A stretch of DNA of 13,481 bases. Origin: JACCVL01 sp038233135 (GTDB taxonomy: Bacteria; Actinomycetota; Actinomycetes; Propionibacteriales; Nocardioidaceae). A model generated the notes under the pieces. The model was not told where the DNA came from and searched no databases. It worked only from the letters and a program-made list of their open reading frames with translations. The stretch is taken from positions 1 to 13,481 of the forward strand of contig JBBSMN010000069.1 of assembly GCA_038233135.1 (NCBI GenBank). Direction: 5' to 3'. Made by a program: the position numbers and the translations under genes. Below, in pieces: positions 8,701-13,481 of this stretch (positions are counted from its first letter, which is position 1; each line of letters starts with the position of its first letter).

Positions 8701-11700
8701 CTCGGGCGGGTGACGGACTACCGCTACGACGCGGCGGGCAACGTCGTCTACCGCAAGGACCCGGACAACCACGAGTGGTTCGGTGAGTTCTCGGGCCGCG
8801 ACCTCACCAGCTTCACTGACGCGACGGGCGACACGACCGCCGTCACCTACGACGGGTTCGGGCTGCCCCTGACCTGGACCGAGCCCGGTGGCGCGGTGAC
8901 GCGTTACACCTGGAGCCCTGACGGGACCCTTGGCTCGGTCGAGGACGCCGAAGGTCGGTTGGAGACCTACACCTACTTCCCCGGTGGGCTGCGCAAGTCC
9001 AAGACCGACCGGGAGGGCAAGACCTGGTCCTGGACCTACACGCCGGCCGGTCAGGTAGAGACCGCCACCGATCCGCTGAACAGGGTGAGCCGGTGGGAGT
9101 ACGACGCGAACGGTCGCCTGCTCGTGGAGATCGACCCCGGCGGGTTCCGCCGCGTGAAGACCTATGACGCCGCCGGGAACCTGCGCACCGAGACCGACCC
9201 CGACCTGGGGGTGACCGAGTGGCAGTACGACGACCTGAACCAGATGGTCCGCAGCATCGACCCGGCGAACGTGGTCACGACACAGGGCTATGACCGGGCC
9301 GGGCGGCTGACCTCGGTGGACAACGGCGTCGACGAACCGACGCTGTACAGCTACGACGAGGTCGGGCGGCAGGATACCTCCCGGGTCGGGACTCTCCCAC
9401 CGACCGTGACGGAGTACGACGGCGGGGGGAACGTGGTGTCCCGCGTGGACCCGGTCGGGCGGGTCACCAGCTACGCCTACCACCCGAGCGGGCTGCTGCG
9501 GGAGGAGACCAACCCGGCCGGTGGCGTGACGAAATATGGCTACAACGCCGACGGCCAGGTCACGAGCACGGTCGACCCGGAGGGCGGGACGATGCTGCGG
9601 GACTACCGGTTGGACGGCCGGCCGAAGTCCGTCACCGATCCGGAGGGTGCGCTCACCAGCTACGACTACGACAAGGTCGGCCGGCTGACGACGACGACCT
9701 ATGCCGACGGTACGACGATCAAGCAGTTCTATGACAAGGTCGGCCGGGTCACGTCGATGGTGGACCAGGAGCAGAACGCGACCGTGTACGAGTTGGATGA
9801 CGCCGGCCGGCAGGTCGCGGTGGTCGACGCCGAGGGTCGGCGTACCGAGACGAAGTATGACCTGGCGGGCAGGGTCGAGCGGGAGGTCGGGCCGGACCTG
9901 GGGGTCACCTCCAACCTGTGGTCGGACGGTGGGCGGTTGCGCTCGACGACGACGCCGGAGGGGGTGAGCACCGCGTTCGCCTATGACAAGCGGGGTTTGG
10001 AGACCTCCCGTACTGACGAGCTCGGCAACCTCTGGTCGACGACGTATGACGGGGCGGGTCGGGTGTTGACCGAAACCTCGCCGTTGCGGCAGGGCCGGAC
10101 GCCGACGACGACGAACAGCTACGACCCGTACGGCCGGTTGCAGACGGTGACCGATGCGCTCGGGGCGCAGGTGCGGTTGGGGTATGACGCCGCGGCTCAG
10201 CAGACGTCGATCACTGATCCGCGGGGCAAGACCTGGCAGGTCACCTATGCGGCGTTGGGTGGTCCGCAGACGGCGGTCGATCCGCTCGGGAACAGCCGGT
10301 CGTGGAGTTATGACCTGGCGGGTCGGGTGGACACGGCGACCGATGCCCGCGGCACGGTCGTCGGGCACGACTACGACCGGGCCGGGCGGCTCACGGCGCA
10401 GGTCGAGGTCGGTGGTGCGGGTGTGATCGGTTGGTCCTATGACAAGCTCGGCCGTCGTCGCACGATGACCGACGCGACCGGGGTGACCAGTTGGTCGTGG
10501 TTCCCGGACGGGGCGTTGAAGTCGGTCGCGGCGCCGGCCGGGACGGTGTCCTACGCCTATGACCGGACGAACCGGCGCACCGCCATGACCCAGCCCGAGG
10601 GGGAGGTCGGTTACGGCTACGACACCGCCGGCCGGTTGGGTTCGTTGACGGACTGGACGGGTGCGGCGACAGAGCTGGTGTACGACCGGGACGGCCGGAT
10701 CGCCTCGATGTCGCGGCCGAACGGGGTGAGCAGCGCCTGGAGTTATGATCTTGGGGGCCGGCTGGACCGGATCGAGCATCGGCAAGGCACGAACATGATC
10801 GACCTGGCCGACTACACGTTGGACGATGACGGCAACCGGACGGCGGTGCTGACGCCGGCCGGGACCGAGAGTTACACCTTGGATGCGGTGTCGCAGCTGA
10901 CCGGGGTGCGTTATCCGGACGGCACGACCGCCGCGTACAGCTATGACGGGGCCGGGAACCGGCTGACCGCGACGGTGGGGGGCGCACCGACGGTGTCCTA
11001 CGGCTACGACGATGCTTCCCGGCTGGCGGGCGTGGATGGCCGGGCGGTGAGCAGCGACGCGAACGGCAACGTGTTGGCCGTGGAGGGCGCCGCCTATGAC
11101 TGGGACTGGCTGTCCCGGCTGGTCGGGGTGAGCGAGGGCACCGGGCGGGTCGAGCACGGGTATGACGGTGACGGGGTGCGGACCGTGAGTCGCGCGGGCG
11201 GCGGCAGCACCGCTCTGGTGTATGACCGGGCGGGCGGTCTGCCGGAGCTGGTGTCGGCGCGGGGGACGGCGTTCGTGCACTCCCCGGAAGGGATCGCCCA
11301 GCAAGTCTCGGCGGCGACGTCCTATGTGCTGGCTGACGGGCTCGGTTCGGTCCGGACGCTCACCGACGACGCGGGGGCGGTCAGCGGCCGGCGGGCCTAC
11401 GACGTGTTCGGCGGGGTGCGGGCCGAGAGCGGTGCGCCGTCGGTGTTCGGGTTCACCGGGGCGCAGCAGTCCGGGGACCTGGTGCACCTCAACGCCCGGG
11501 ACCTGTCGACCTCGGTGGGCCGGTTCCTGTCGGTTGACCCGGTCCGGCCCGGTAGCCCCGGGGTCGTCGGGTGGAACCCCTACGCCTACGTGGCGAACAA
11601 CCCCACCACCCTCACCGACCCGAGCGGGATGGCGGCGGCCTTCGAGACGGGCATCCTGTCGTCCAGGACGCTGGCGCAGGCCACGCTCCTGGCCGGGGTC

Positions 11701-12378
11701 GGTCTGTACGCGGGGATGGCGCTGTCGGCGGTGTTGAACGAGTGCCTGGCGTCGGGAGGGTGCGCCCCGACGTTCAACCCGCCGTTGTCCCGCCCCGGCC
11801 CGGGCACCTCGACCGGCACCGGCGTCGCGACACTCGCCGAGCTGACGGAGCTGTACAAGCTGCGGGCCAGGGCCAAGGGGGTGACCGAGGCTATGGCCGA
11901 GGCCGCAGCGGCCGCGTGTCTGGCATCGGGGATCGCTACTGCCTTCGCGGACGTCGAGTCGCCATGTCGTGGCGGTAAGGACGTACGCATCGTCTTCTAC
12001 GGGGGAGCGAAAGGTCAACTGCCCGAGCACACCGCGCACATCACAGCAGCGCTGATCAAGCGGCCCTGGCAGGCTCGGTTGAACCGCCAGTTCCCGGCTC
12101 ACGAGGAGCGCGGTTGGCTCGATGACATTCCGGCGTGCGAGGCAGCGCGGAACTTAGGGCAGGCCTGCGACGAGTTTCCGTTCGCCTCGGCCAAGCAAGG
12201 TGGTGAGGCAAACCAGTCAAACGTGTCAGTGCAGGGTGTGTCAAAAGCGGAATCACGTAAGCAAGGAGGACTGATGAAAGGATTCTACTATGCGTCGGAG
12301 TGCCAGCCGTTCCCTGACAACACACCGTACTTCGTGATCCCGGTGGCCGCATCGAACAGTTTCCGGATCTGCCGATGA
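2635..12378 (+). CDS. Giant secreted RHS/YD-repeat toxin with DUF4114, vWA, PKD and DUF11-like stalk and NucA/NucB-like nuclease tip
   Basis: A 3247-residue secreted polymorphic toxin by architecture. Order (residues): Sec signal 1-25, cleavage likely after AGA; DUF4114-like domain with acidic GGGDEDYDDN box (~139-148); PKD first half ~176-197 (AGPDQAVLEGSTVTLDGSAS); vWA with a complete MIDAS set D259/S261/S263, T358, D386; PKD second half ~533-589; second PKD ~590-687 with SWGDG; Gly/Ser-rich beta-type region ~688-919; DUF11-like repeats ~927-1596; Ig-like ~1597-1694; RHS entry segment ~1698-1742 (LPVQVKRTYDSF); about forty YD repeats ~1856-2856; RHS core ~2896-2999 (GRFLSVDP, then NNPTTLTDPSGM); toxin tip ~3000-3247. 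In RHS proteins the YD repeats form a hollow shell around the toxin, and cleavage occurs by the DPxG motif. The Sec signal, and the lack of PAAR or VgrG-like parts, argue for a type VI-independent cell-surface route. The immunity gene overlaps its stop by 4 bases. The YD/RHS call is certain; adhesion and toxicity are inferred. Confidence 0.93.
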   Translation: MRRAVLPVIVALLASLVSLTSPAGAQEQLDPVAVLGGQLYSTGAAVEMEVLSVTAGFTSTLFLFEPEEKRLATNRDTGLKVIIGPYAAGEELLFGIQVSSGFEYRMGPAARNPDGIMHAKVDFGPDGCAIVGFEDLFGGGDEDYDDNRFRFCGGIAPQPQDPPAVPDPTPFVPPTANAGPDQAVLEGSTVTLDGSASKASTRPALEGSERDGTLPGGTALGASIAGLDPAETSGLRLLGSVDIGEGPPAQNTSLAYVVDVSGSANFTGGCGGDMNGDGLANRIIDCEIAAALELHASVVAAGTVSKIGLVTFSFGGQAVDLDPTGARATLVSPTADADNNGILDIEQALRGLRARGGTNFPAAASAACSLLATAGTPKLLAAFLSDGAPESGGNVTSVVPCTPPVEFQTFAVGPGSSCSTGAVGRRLIDLAVASGGDCTNVPNIGDLPDILPSVIRSKIVNVSYTIDGGAPVDLSTRLGLPVDGPTTVDVSVLLPGDLPAGAHEVCLTVTGEDSGGTDSVITCSDLVAVSGEVSYRWETVSSSGPPVFLSSRSSATPSFVADDDGRYEFELTVSDGSGATASDRVTVVVGNVAPVLTIQPGEAFAGGVTLINASFTDVGWRDTHDATVSWGDGATDEVTVTAQGSGWGTFFGSHVYAEPGTYAVSVVLRDDDSGRDEKAVAQLQVQSPVAVWANSSTLSRALDWSGASGTIEGRVHTNGELRFVGQSKSVDGPTTYAGRLSADTERNIFAPKPVAAPVQPFPYRYEVADYRPGQRVAREVGAAYKDMSSRCSNGVWHEVQEVLAPGVYYAACDVQLNGSQIGGRVTLVSEGRVQVSGSRPEFEPFLDGLLFLAGASGDKAIDLAASSSKFLGVLFAGQGEIDISGSSNRFFCGILGDRVDIAGGDTVIRGASCGRPDSTVSGPLLVPDLTVDLAVDRADTLPGQQLDYTVRVGNDGATLVVPGLIGLENVDSQLATVGGYELAVERLDLVSGTWVPVARVGDEGFRVDLRPNAFPGVVYPASGVAGTAVAPGGWATWGLQGVLDLTPARVLELLDPARTGGIRTRVDFTLTPAGVQARRLYTYGNDFIGALRTLSGDVADPAVTLLLPEGDPVRLDAAVEPALAGLAPGESATFERAFDVPVPAQRGNGETDAGYLSRLLSADGTPLRAAAFGQGAGGVGRVAAPATTVATTEHLPVVGVSTVGPETVPAGTTADYAVRLANLGSTAAAGLQVSATAAGADLVVAGAPGNLVPGELRTATTSYTAPATSAGGPLAVRSESRWTDSAGNAYGPTGSTLDAEELAPATLQATLADSLLVDVTGDRVVSPGDTVRYQLTVRNGGGVPLTGVHVALPLDGLTALVPGSAVITGGGLITRADTMVEADVAEIPGGAEAVLTVDVVVADPFPTGVPRIQAQGTVSAEGFPARATDDVALPGASDPTRTGVVVPRPALAAYLTGMLAIDADGSGDLTAGDTLAYEFLTSSVGTQAVTGVGVTVTPPPGTSLVPGSVQTSAGSVLAGEAVEVRVERLEPLENHTTGFRLLVASPLPAGVTSISAFGTVTSAELEPLRTDDPSTFDVGDVTRLPIGDEANDPERPAPTVSALTPADGLVVTEPVDVTATLLPPAGGTVGGWTATYRLADDTTSAPTEIGSGSGSDLRATLDPTRMPNGTYVVEVRATSDSGGVATSRITVVVDGAMKLGRYVTTVTDLSTGVAGLPVQVKRTYDSFDKTVGDFGVGWSLDVADFQVSDNGPLGAGGWTMQACGGGLIFVPLCFTSDRPHFVTVTWPDGRNEVFDLTPTKGSTFFSGITSAAFTGRPGATSKLEALDSGLFFANGDLLGGFFGSAGVYDPQRFRLTDRYGTTYLLEVGKGLSRMQDRTGNVVTVGPDGIVSSRGPSVTFERDSLGRITRVVGPDGEDLRYGYDALGDLVSVTDQREQTSELRYLPGHFLQRVTDPGGLPMATYEYIDGRITAVIDGEGNRTEIGTDLTGRTQAVTDADGKRTTVSQFNAQGRLDRVSEIYGGLGRVTDYRYDAAGNVVYRKDPDNHEWFGEFSGRDLTSFTDATGDTTAVTYDGFGLPLTWTEPGGAVTRYTWSPDGTLGSVEDAEGRLETYTYFPGGLRKSKTDREGKTWSWTYTPAGQVETATDPLNRVSRWEYDANGRLLVEIDPGGFRRVKTYDAAGNLRTETDPDLGVTEWQYDDLNQMVRSIDPANVVTTQGYDRAGRLTSVDNGVDEPTLYSYDEVGRQDTSRVGTLPPTVTEYDGGGNVVSRVDPVGRVTSYAYHPSGLLREETNPAGGVTKYGYNADGQVTSTVDPEGGTMLRDYRLDGRPKSVTDPEGALTSYDYDKVGRLTTTTYADGTTIKQFYDKVGRVTSMVDQEQNATVYELDDAGRQVAVVDAEGRRTETKYDLAGRVEREVGPDLGVTSNLWSDGGRLRSTTTPEGVSTAFAYDKRGLETSRTDELGNLWSTTYDGAGRVLTETSPLRQGRTPTTTNSYDPYGRLQTVTDALGAQVRLGYDAAAQQTSITDPRGKTWQVTYAALGGPQTAVDPLGNSRSWSYDLAGRVDTATDARGTVVGHDYDRAGRLTAQVEVGGAGVIGWSYDKLGRRRTMTDATGVTSWSWFPDGALKSVAAPAGTVSYAYDRTNRRTAMTQPEGEVGYGYDTAGRLGSLTDWTGAATELVYDRDGRIASMSRPNGVSSAWSYDLGGRLDRIEHRQGTNMIDLADYTLDDDGNRTAVLTPAGTESYTLDAVSQLTGVRYPDGTTAAYSYDGAGNRLTATVGGAPTVSYGYDDASRLAGVDGRAVSSDANGNVLAVEGAAYDWDWLSRLVGVSEGTGRVEHGYDGDGVRTVSRAGGGSTALVYDRAGGLPELVSARGTAFVHSPEGIAQQVSAATSYVLADGLGSVRTLTDDAGAVSGRRAYDVFGGVRAESGAPSVFGFTGAQQSGDLVHLNARDLSTSVGRFLSVDPVRPGSPGVVGWNPYAYVANNPTTLTDPSGMAAAFETGILSSRTLAQATLLAGVGLYAGMALSAVLNECLASGGCAPTFNPPLSRPGPGTSTGTGVATLAELTELYKLRARAKGVTEAMAEAAAAACLASGIATAFADVESPCRGGKDVRIVFYGGAKGQLPEHTAHITAALIKRPWQARLNRQFPAHEERGWLDDIPACEAARNLGQACDEFPFASAKQGGEANQSNVSVQGVSKAESRKQGGLMKGFYYASECQPFPDNTPYFVIPVAASNSFRICR
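3160..4401 (+). other. PKD-like domain split by an inserted vWA domain
   Basis: The first strand pair typical of PKD/REJ-like repeats (NAGPDQAVLEGSTVTLDGSAS) breaks off near 3231. A vWA fold follows (roughly 3390-4000): DVSGSAN, GGTNF and LSDGAP supply the metal-site residues, with two D/N-rich calcium-type loops at 3451-3486 and 3640-3675. After a bridging beta-rich segment, the second half of the PKD repeat (YRWETV ... FELTVSDGSGATASDRVTVVV) resumes at about 4231. In this family vWA domains bind protein or matrix ligands through a divalent metal; the ligand here is unknown. Confidence 0.6.
5413..7420 (+). repeat. DUF11/CARDB-like stalk repeats with calcium-loop signatures
   Basis: Several diverged copies of a beta-sandwich repeat whose signature is PGD-x-x-x-Y-x-V/L-x-N/S. 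Examples are LPGQQLDYTVRVGNDG, VPAGTTADYAVRLANLG, SPGDTVRYQLTVRNGG and TAGDTLAYEFLTSSVG. The last two are preceded by D-rich loops, DVTGDRVVSPGD and DADGSGDLTAGD; the latter has D/S/T at EF-hand positions 1, 3, 5, 7, 9 and 12. Such repeats usually make extended, calcium-stiffened stalks on surface proteins. Confidence 0.6.
8200..11200 (+). repeat. YD-repeat array (RHS shell)
   Basis: About forty tandem copies of a roughly 20-25 residue unit of the form (x)YDxxGRLxxVTDxxG, for example TYDGAGRVLTETS, SYDLAGRVDTATD and DYDRAGRLTAQV. Copies have diverged at DNA level but keep the Tyr-Asp and Gly-Arg anchors. In known structures these repeats wind a beta-sheet shell that encloses the C-terminal toxin. 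Confidence 0.95.
11617..12375 (+). other. C-terminal toxin tip, NucA/NucB-like DNase domain
   Basis: The variable tip begins after the RHS core motif DPSGM (D2995-M2999), where RHS proteins are cleaved. A hydrophobic stretch (~3013-3034) and a Pro/Gly/Thr linker come first. From about residue 3115 the pattern fits the NucA/NucB secreted DNase family: a strand (VRIVFYGG), then HITAALIK (H3135), then a charged HEERG segment. The diagnostic acidic box CDEFPFASAKQGG follows (C3178, D3179, E3180), the counterpart of the DEWPMA / DEYPFAS box of Bacillus NucB and actinobacterial homologues, and the end is a hydrophobic strand (YFVIPVA). Family members cut DNA with a divalent metal. GC drops to about 52% at 12181-12300 by hand count. 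The fold assignment is from motif memory, not a search. Confidence 0.7.
12263..12276 (+). promoter_or_regulatory. Strong in-frame internal ribosome site inside the toxin tip
   Basis: AAGGAGG at 12263-12269 is followed after four bases by an in-frame ATG at 12274 within the toxin reading frame. Ribosomes starting here would make a 34-residue piece and terminate in the ATGA overlap with the immunity gene. This may raise immunity-protein output, or it may be chance coding of Lys-Gln-Gly-Gly. Confidence 0.35.
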
Positions 12379-12956
12379 GTGACGTGGAGGGCGCGTTCGC
12401 CCGGTTGATGGGCTACCTGCGGGAGATCGGCTCGCGGGTCCCGGATTACCTCCGACCGCCGGAGCACGACGTGACATGGGCCAGTGACGCTGTGGGGCTC
12501 ACATTTCCTCCTGATGTCGTCACTCTCTATCGGCTAGCTGACGGCATCGACCGCGACCGCTGGTACGCCGAGCGACCGTCGGGCGAGCGGCGTGTGCGGC
12601 CGGTGCTCCTGCCAGAGATGGAGTTCCCTGGGCTTGCCGGATCGGTCAAGGCGACGGAGGAGTTGCGCGCAGCAGCTGCAGAGTACGAGGAACCCACCTC
12701 CGAGCTCTGGCGGCCGGCGTGGTTTCCGGTCCTGGAGATGCACCCGGACGAGAATGTGGTCATCGACTGCAGCAGCGATCAAGGTGAGGTGTGGGTGGTG
12801 CGCTGGGAGGCTACGGACATCCGGTCGTCCGCGCCCGACTTGGCGACGTTCTTGAATCGCGCTGTCGATGTGATGCGGCAGGTCGGCGTTGTTTCTGCCG
12901 AGGATGGTTTCCGTCTCCTCAGACCGCCCGCCGCGAAGGGCGTACACTTCTACTGA
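12375..12956 (+). CDS. SUKH (SMI1/KNR4) family immunity protein
   Basis: A 193-residue soluble protein with no signal or membrane segment, expected in the cytoplasm. It carries the SMI1/KNR4 signature: LTFPPDVVTLYRLADGID at residues 42-59, then WRPAWFPVLEM (112-122) and DENVVIDCS (125-133), with a C-terminal helix SSAPDLATFLNRAVDVM (151-167) as in the family. Its length is typical for SUKH proteins. This superfamily is known as a major group of immunity proteins for polymorphic nuclease toxins. Its ATG at 12375 overlaps the toxin stop (ATGA), and the bases before it carry no good ribosome site, so translation is probably coupled to the toxin or to the internal ribosome site about 100 bases upstream. 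I infer that it binds and blocks the NucA/NucB-like tip; direct pairing of this subgroup with that nuclease is not something I can confirm from sequence. Confidence 0.8.
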   Translation: MSDVEGAFARLMGYLREIGSRVPDYLRPPEHDVTWASDAVGLTFPPDVVTLYRLADGIDRDRWYAERPSGERRVRPVLLPEMEFPGLAGSVKATEELRAAAAEYEEPTSELWRPAWFPVLEMHPDENVVIDCSSDQGEVWVVRWEATDIRSSAPDLATFLNRAVDVMRQVGVVSAEDGFRLLRPPAAKGVHFY

Positions 12957-13092
12957 CCTGACCCGGGATGCGCCGGTGAACGCTTCTTAGCTCGGCCTTT
13001 CATGATCTTGGTTGGTGGTCTTGCGGTTGCTCGGTGGGGCGCTGGTTCCACGGTCCAGGGGGTGATGCTGCCGTCGGGACGGAGGGCTGGTG

Positions 13093-13481
13093 TCAGTCGG
13101 CGGGTGCGGGCAGGGCTTGCAGGGTCTGGAGCGCGCCGAGCAGCAGCTGGGTCCAGGTGCCGTGCTTGTTCAGGTGCAGCCGGGTGCGGCGGCCGGTGCG
13201 GGTGAGTTTCCCGGCGGCGGACAGCAGCCGCAGCCGAAGGCGTTTGGGTTCCCAGCGTCGGGCGGCGTGCTCGGCGAGGCCGAGCATCTGCATCCAGGCG
13301 GTGAGCTCACACGCCAGGCTCACGATCGCGCACCAGATCCGATCCGGTTCTGGTCCAGATCGTGCAGTGGGAGGTTGGCCAGGCCGGTGTCCTTGGCGCA
13401 GCGGATCCGGTCCTCGCACCGGGCCCGGCGGCGGTGGCGTAGTTCCAGGTCGGCGAGCTGGCCGCGGGCGGTGTTGGTTGC
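13093..13481 (-). pseudogene. IS1380-family transposase, 3' part, frameshifted
   Basis: Read on the minus strand from the window edge, one frame gives ARCEDRIRCAKDTGLANLP and then LHDLDQNRI, after which the frame shifts. A second frame continues WCAIVSLACELTAWMQML and then RRWEPKRLRLRL to the stop at 13093-13095. Joined, these are the C-terminal hallmark segments of IS1380-family DDE transposases. The break sits exactly at a 5-base duplication (13336-13345); without it the reading frame would run on as DQNRIWCAIV. The product is therefore probably truncated just after DQNRI and the element inactive in itself. The N-terminal half and one end of the element lie outside the window. The other end should fall in the non-coding stretch 12957-13092, but I could not recognise its terminal repeat without the partner. 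Confidence 0.8.
13336..13345. repeat. 5-base tandem duplication (GATCC twice) that breaks the transposase
   Basis: GATCC occurs twice without a gap at 13336-13340 and 13341-13345. Deleting one copy restores the conserved transposase reading DQNRIWCAIV, so this is the inactivating mutation (or, less likely, an assembly error). Confidence 0.75.

Noticed and set aside
8506..12102. Minus-strand open frame of about 1200 codons opposite the YD repeats
   Set aside because: It is the antisense of a repeated, GC-rich coding region. The apparent repeats (for example VIHRG/PARPV-like) are reflections of the YD unit, with no independent motif.
2635..12378. Type VI secretion effector
   Set aside because: There is no PAAR, VgrG or Hcp-like segment, there is a Sec signal peptide, and the organism appears to be Gram-positive.
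12534..12947. Minus-strand open frame opposite the SUKH gene
   Set aside because: The plus-strand frame has clear SMI1/KNR4 motifs and a coupled start; the antisense frame has none.
12957..13092. Terminator or IS terminal repeat after the immunity gene
   Set aside because: I found no stem longer than chance, and the partner repeat of the IS lies outside the window, so no end could be assigned.

Overview
The DNA is very GC-rich (about 74% in a hand-counted 120-base stretch at 11041-11160), and its codons nearly all end in G or C. It has a Sec-type giant YD-repeat protein and transposase fragments of IS21 and IS1380 type. Together these suggest a filamentous or soil actinobacterium. I cannot name the genus from this window. 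The layout is a toxin-immunity cassette with mobile-element debris on both sides.

Left part (1-2259): the 3' end of a tyrosine recombinase runs straight into a second, large tyrosine recombinase through a 4-base stop/start overlap, so the two are probably an operon. The second protein has a four-cysteine N-terminal cluster. Ahead of its intact catalytic domain is what looks like a decayed copy of such a domain. Downstream, on the minus strand, is a short IstA-like fragment, the start of an IS21-family transposase with its own good ribosome binding site but no remaining body.

Centre (2260-12956): a 75-residue zinc-ribbon plus single-membrane-helix protein is followed by a hairpin and then by one enormous gene of 3247 codons (2635-12378). 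Its product reads, from N to C terminus: Sec signal peptide, DUF4114-like domain, a PKD-like domain interrupted by a von Willebrand factor A domain, a second PKD domain, a glycine-rich beta-type region, several DUF11-like stalk repeats with calcium-loop signatures, an Ig-like domain, an RHS entry region, about forty YD repeats, the RHS core ending in DPSGM, and a C-terminal nuclease tip resembling NucA/NucB DNases. A SUKH (SMI1/KNR4) family protein starts inside the toxin stop codon (ATGA) and is the likely immunity protein. I read this pair as a secreted contact-dependent or polymorphic toxin system. The nuclease tip would be carried and shielded by the YD shell and stalk, and the producer would be protected by the coupled SUKH protein.

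Right part (12957-13481): a short non-coding stretch, then the 3' part of an IS1380-family transposase on the minus strand. It is broken by a 5-base tandem duplication and runs off the window. No RNA genes or CRISPR arrays were seen.
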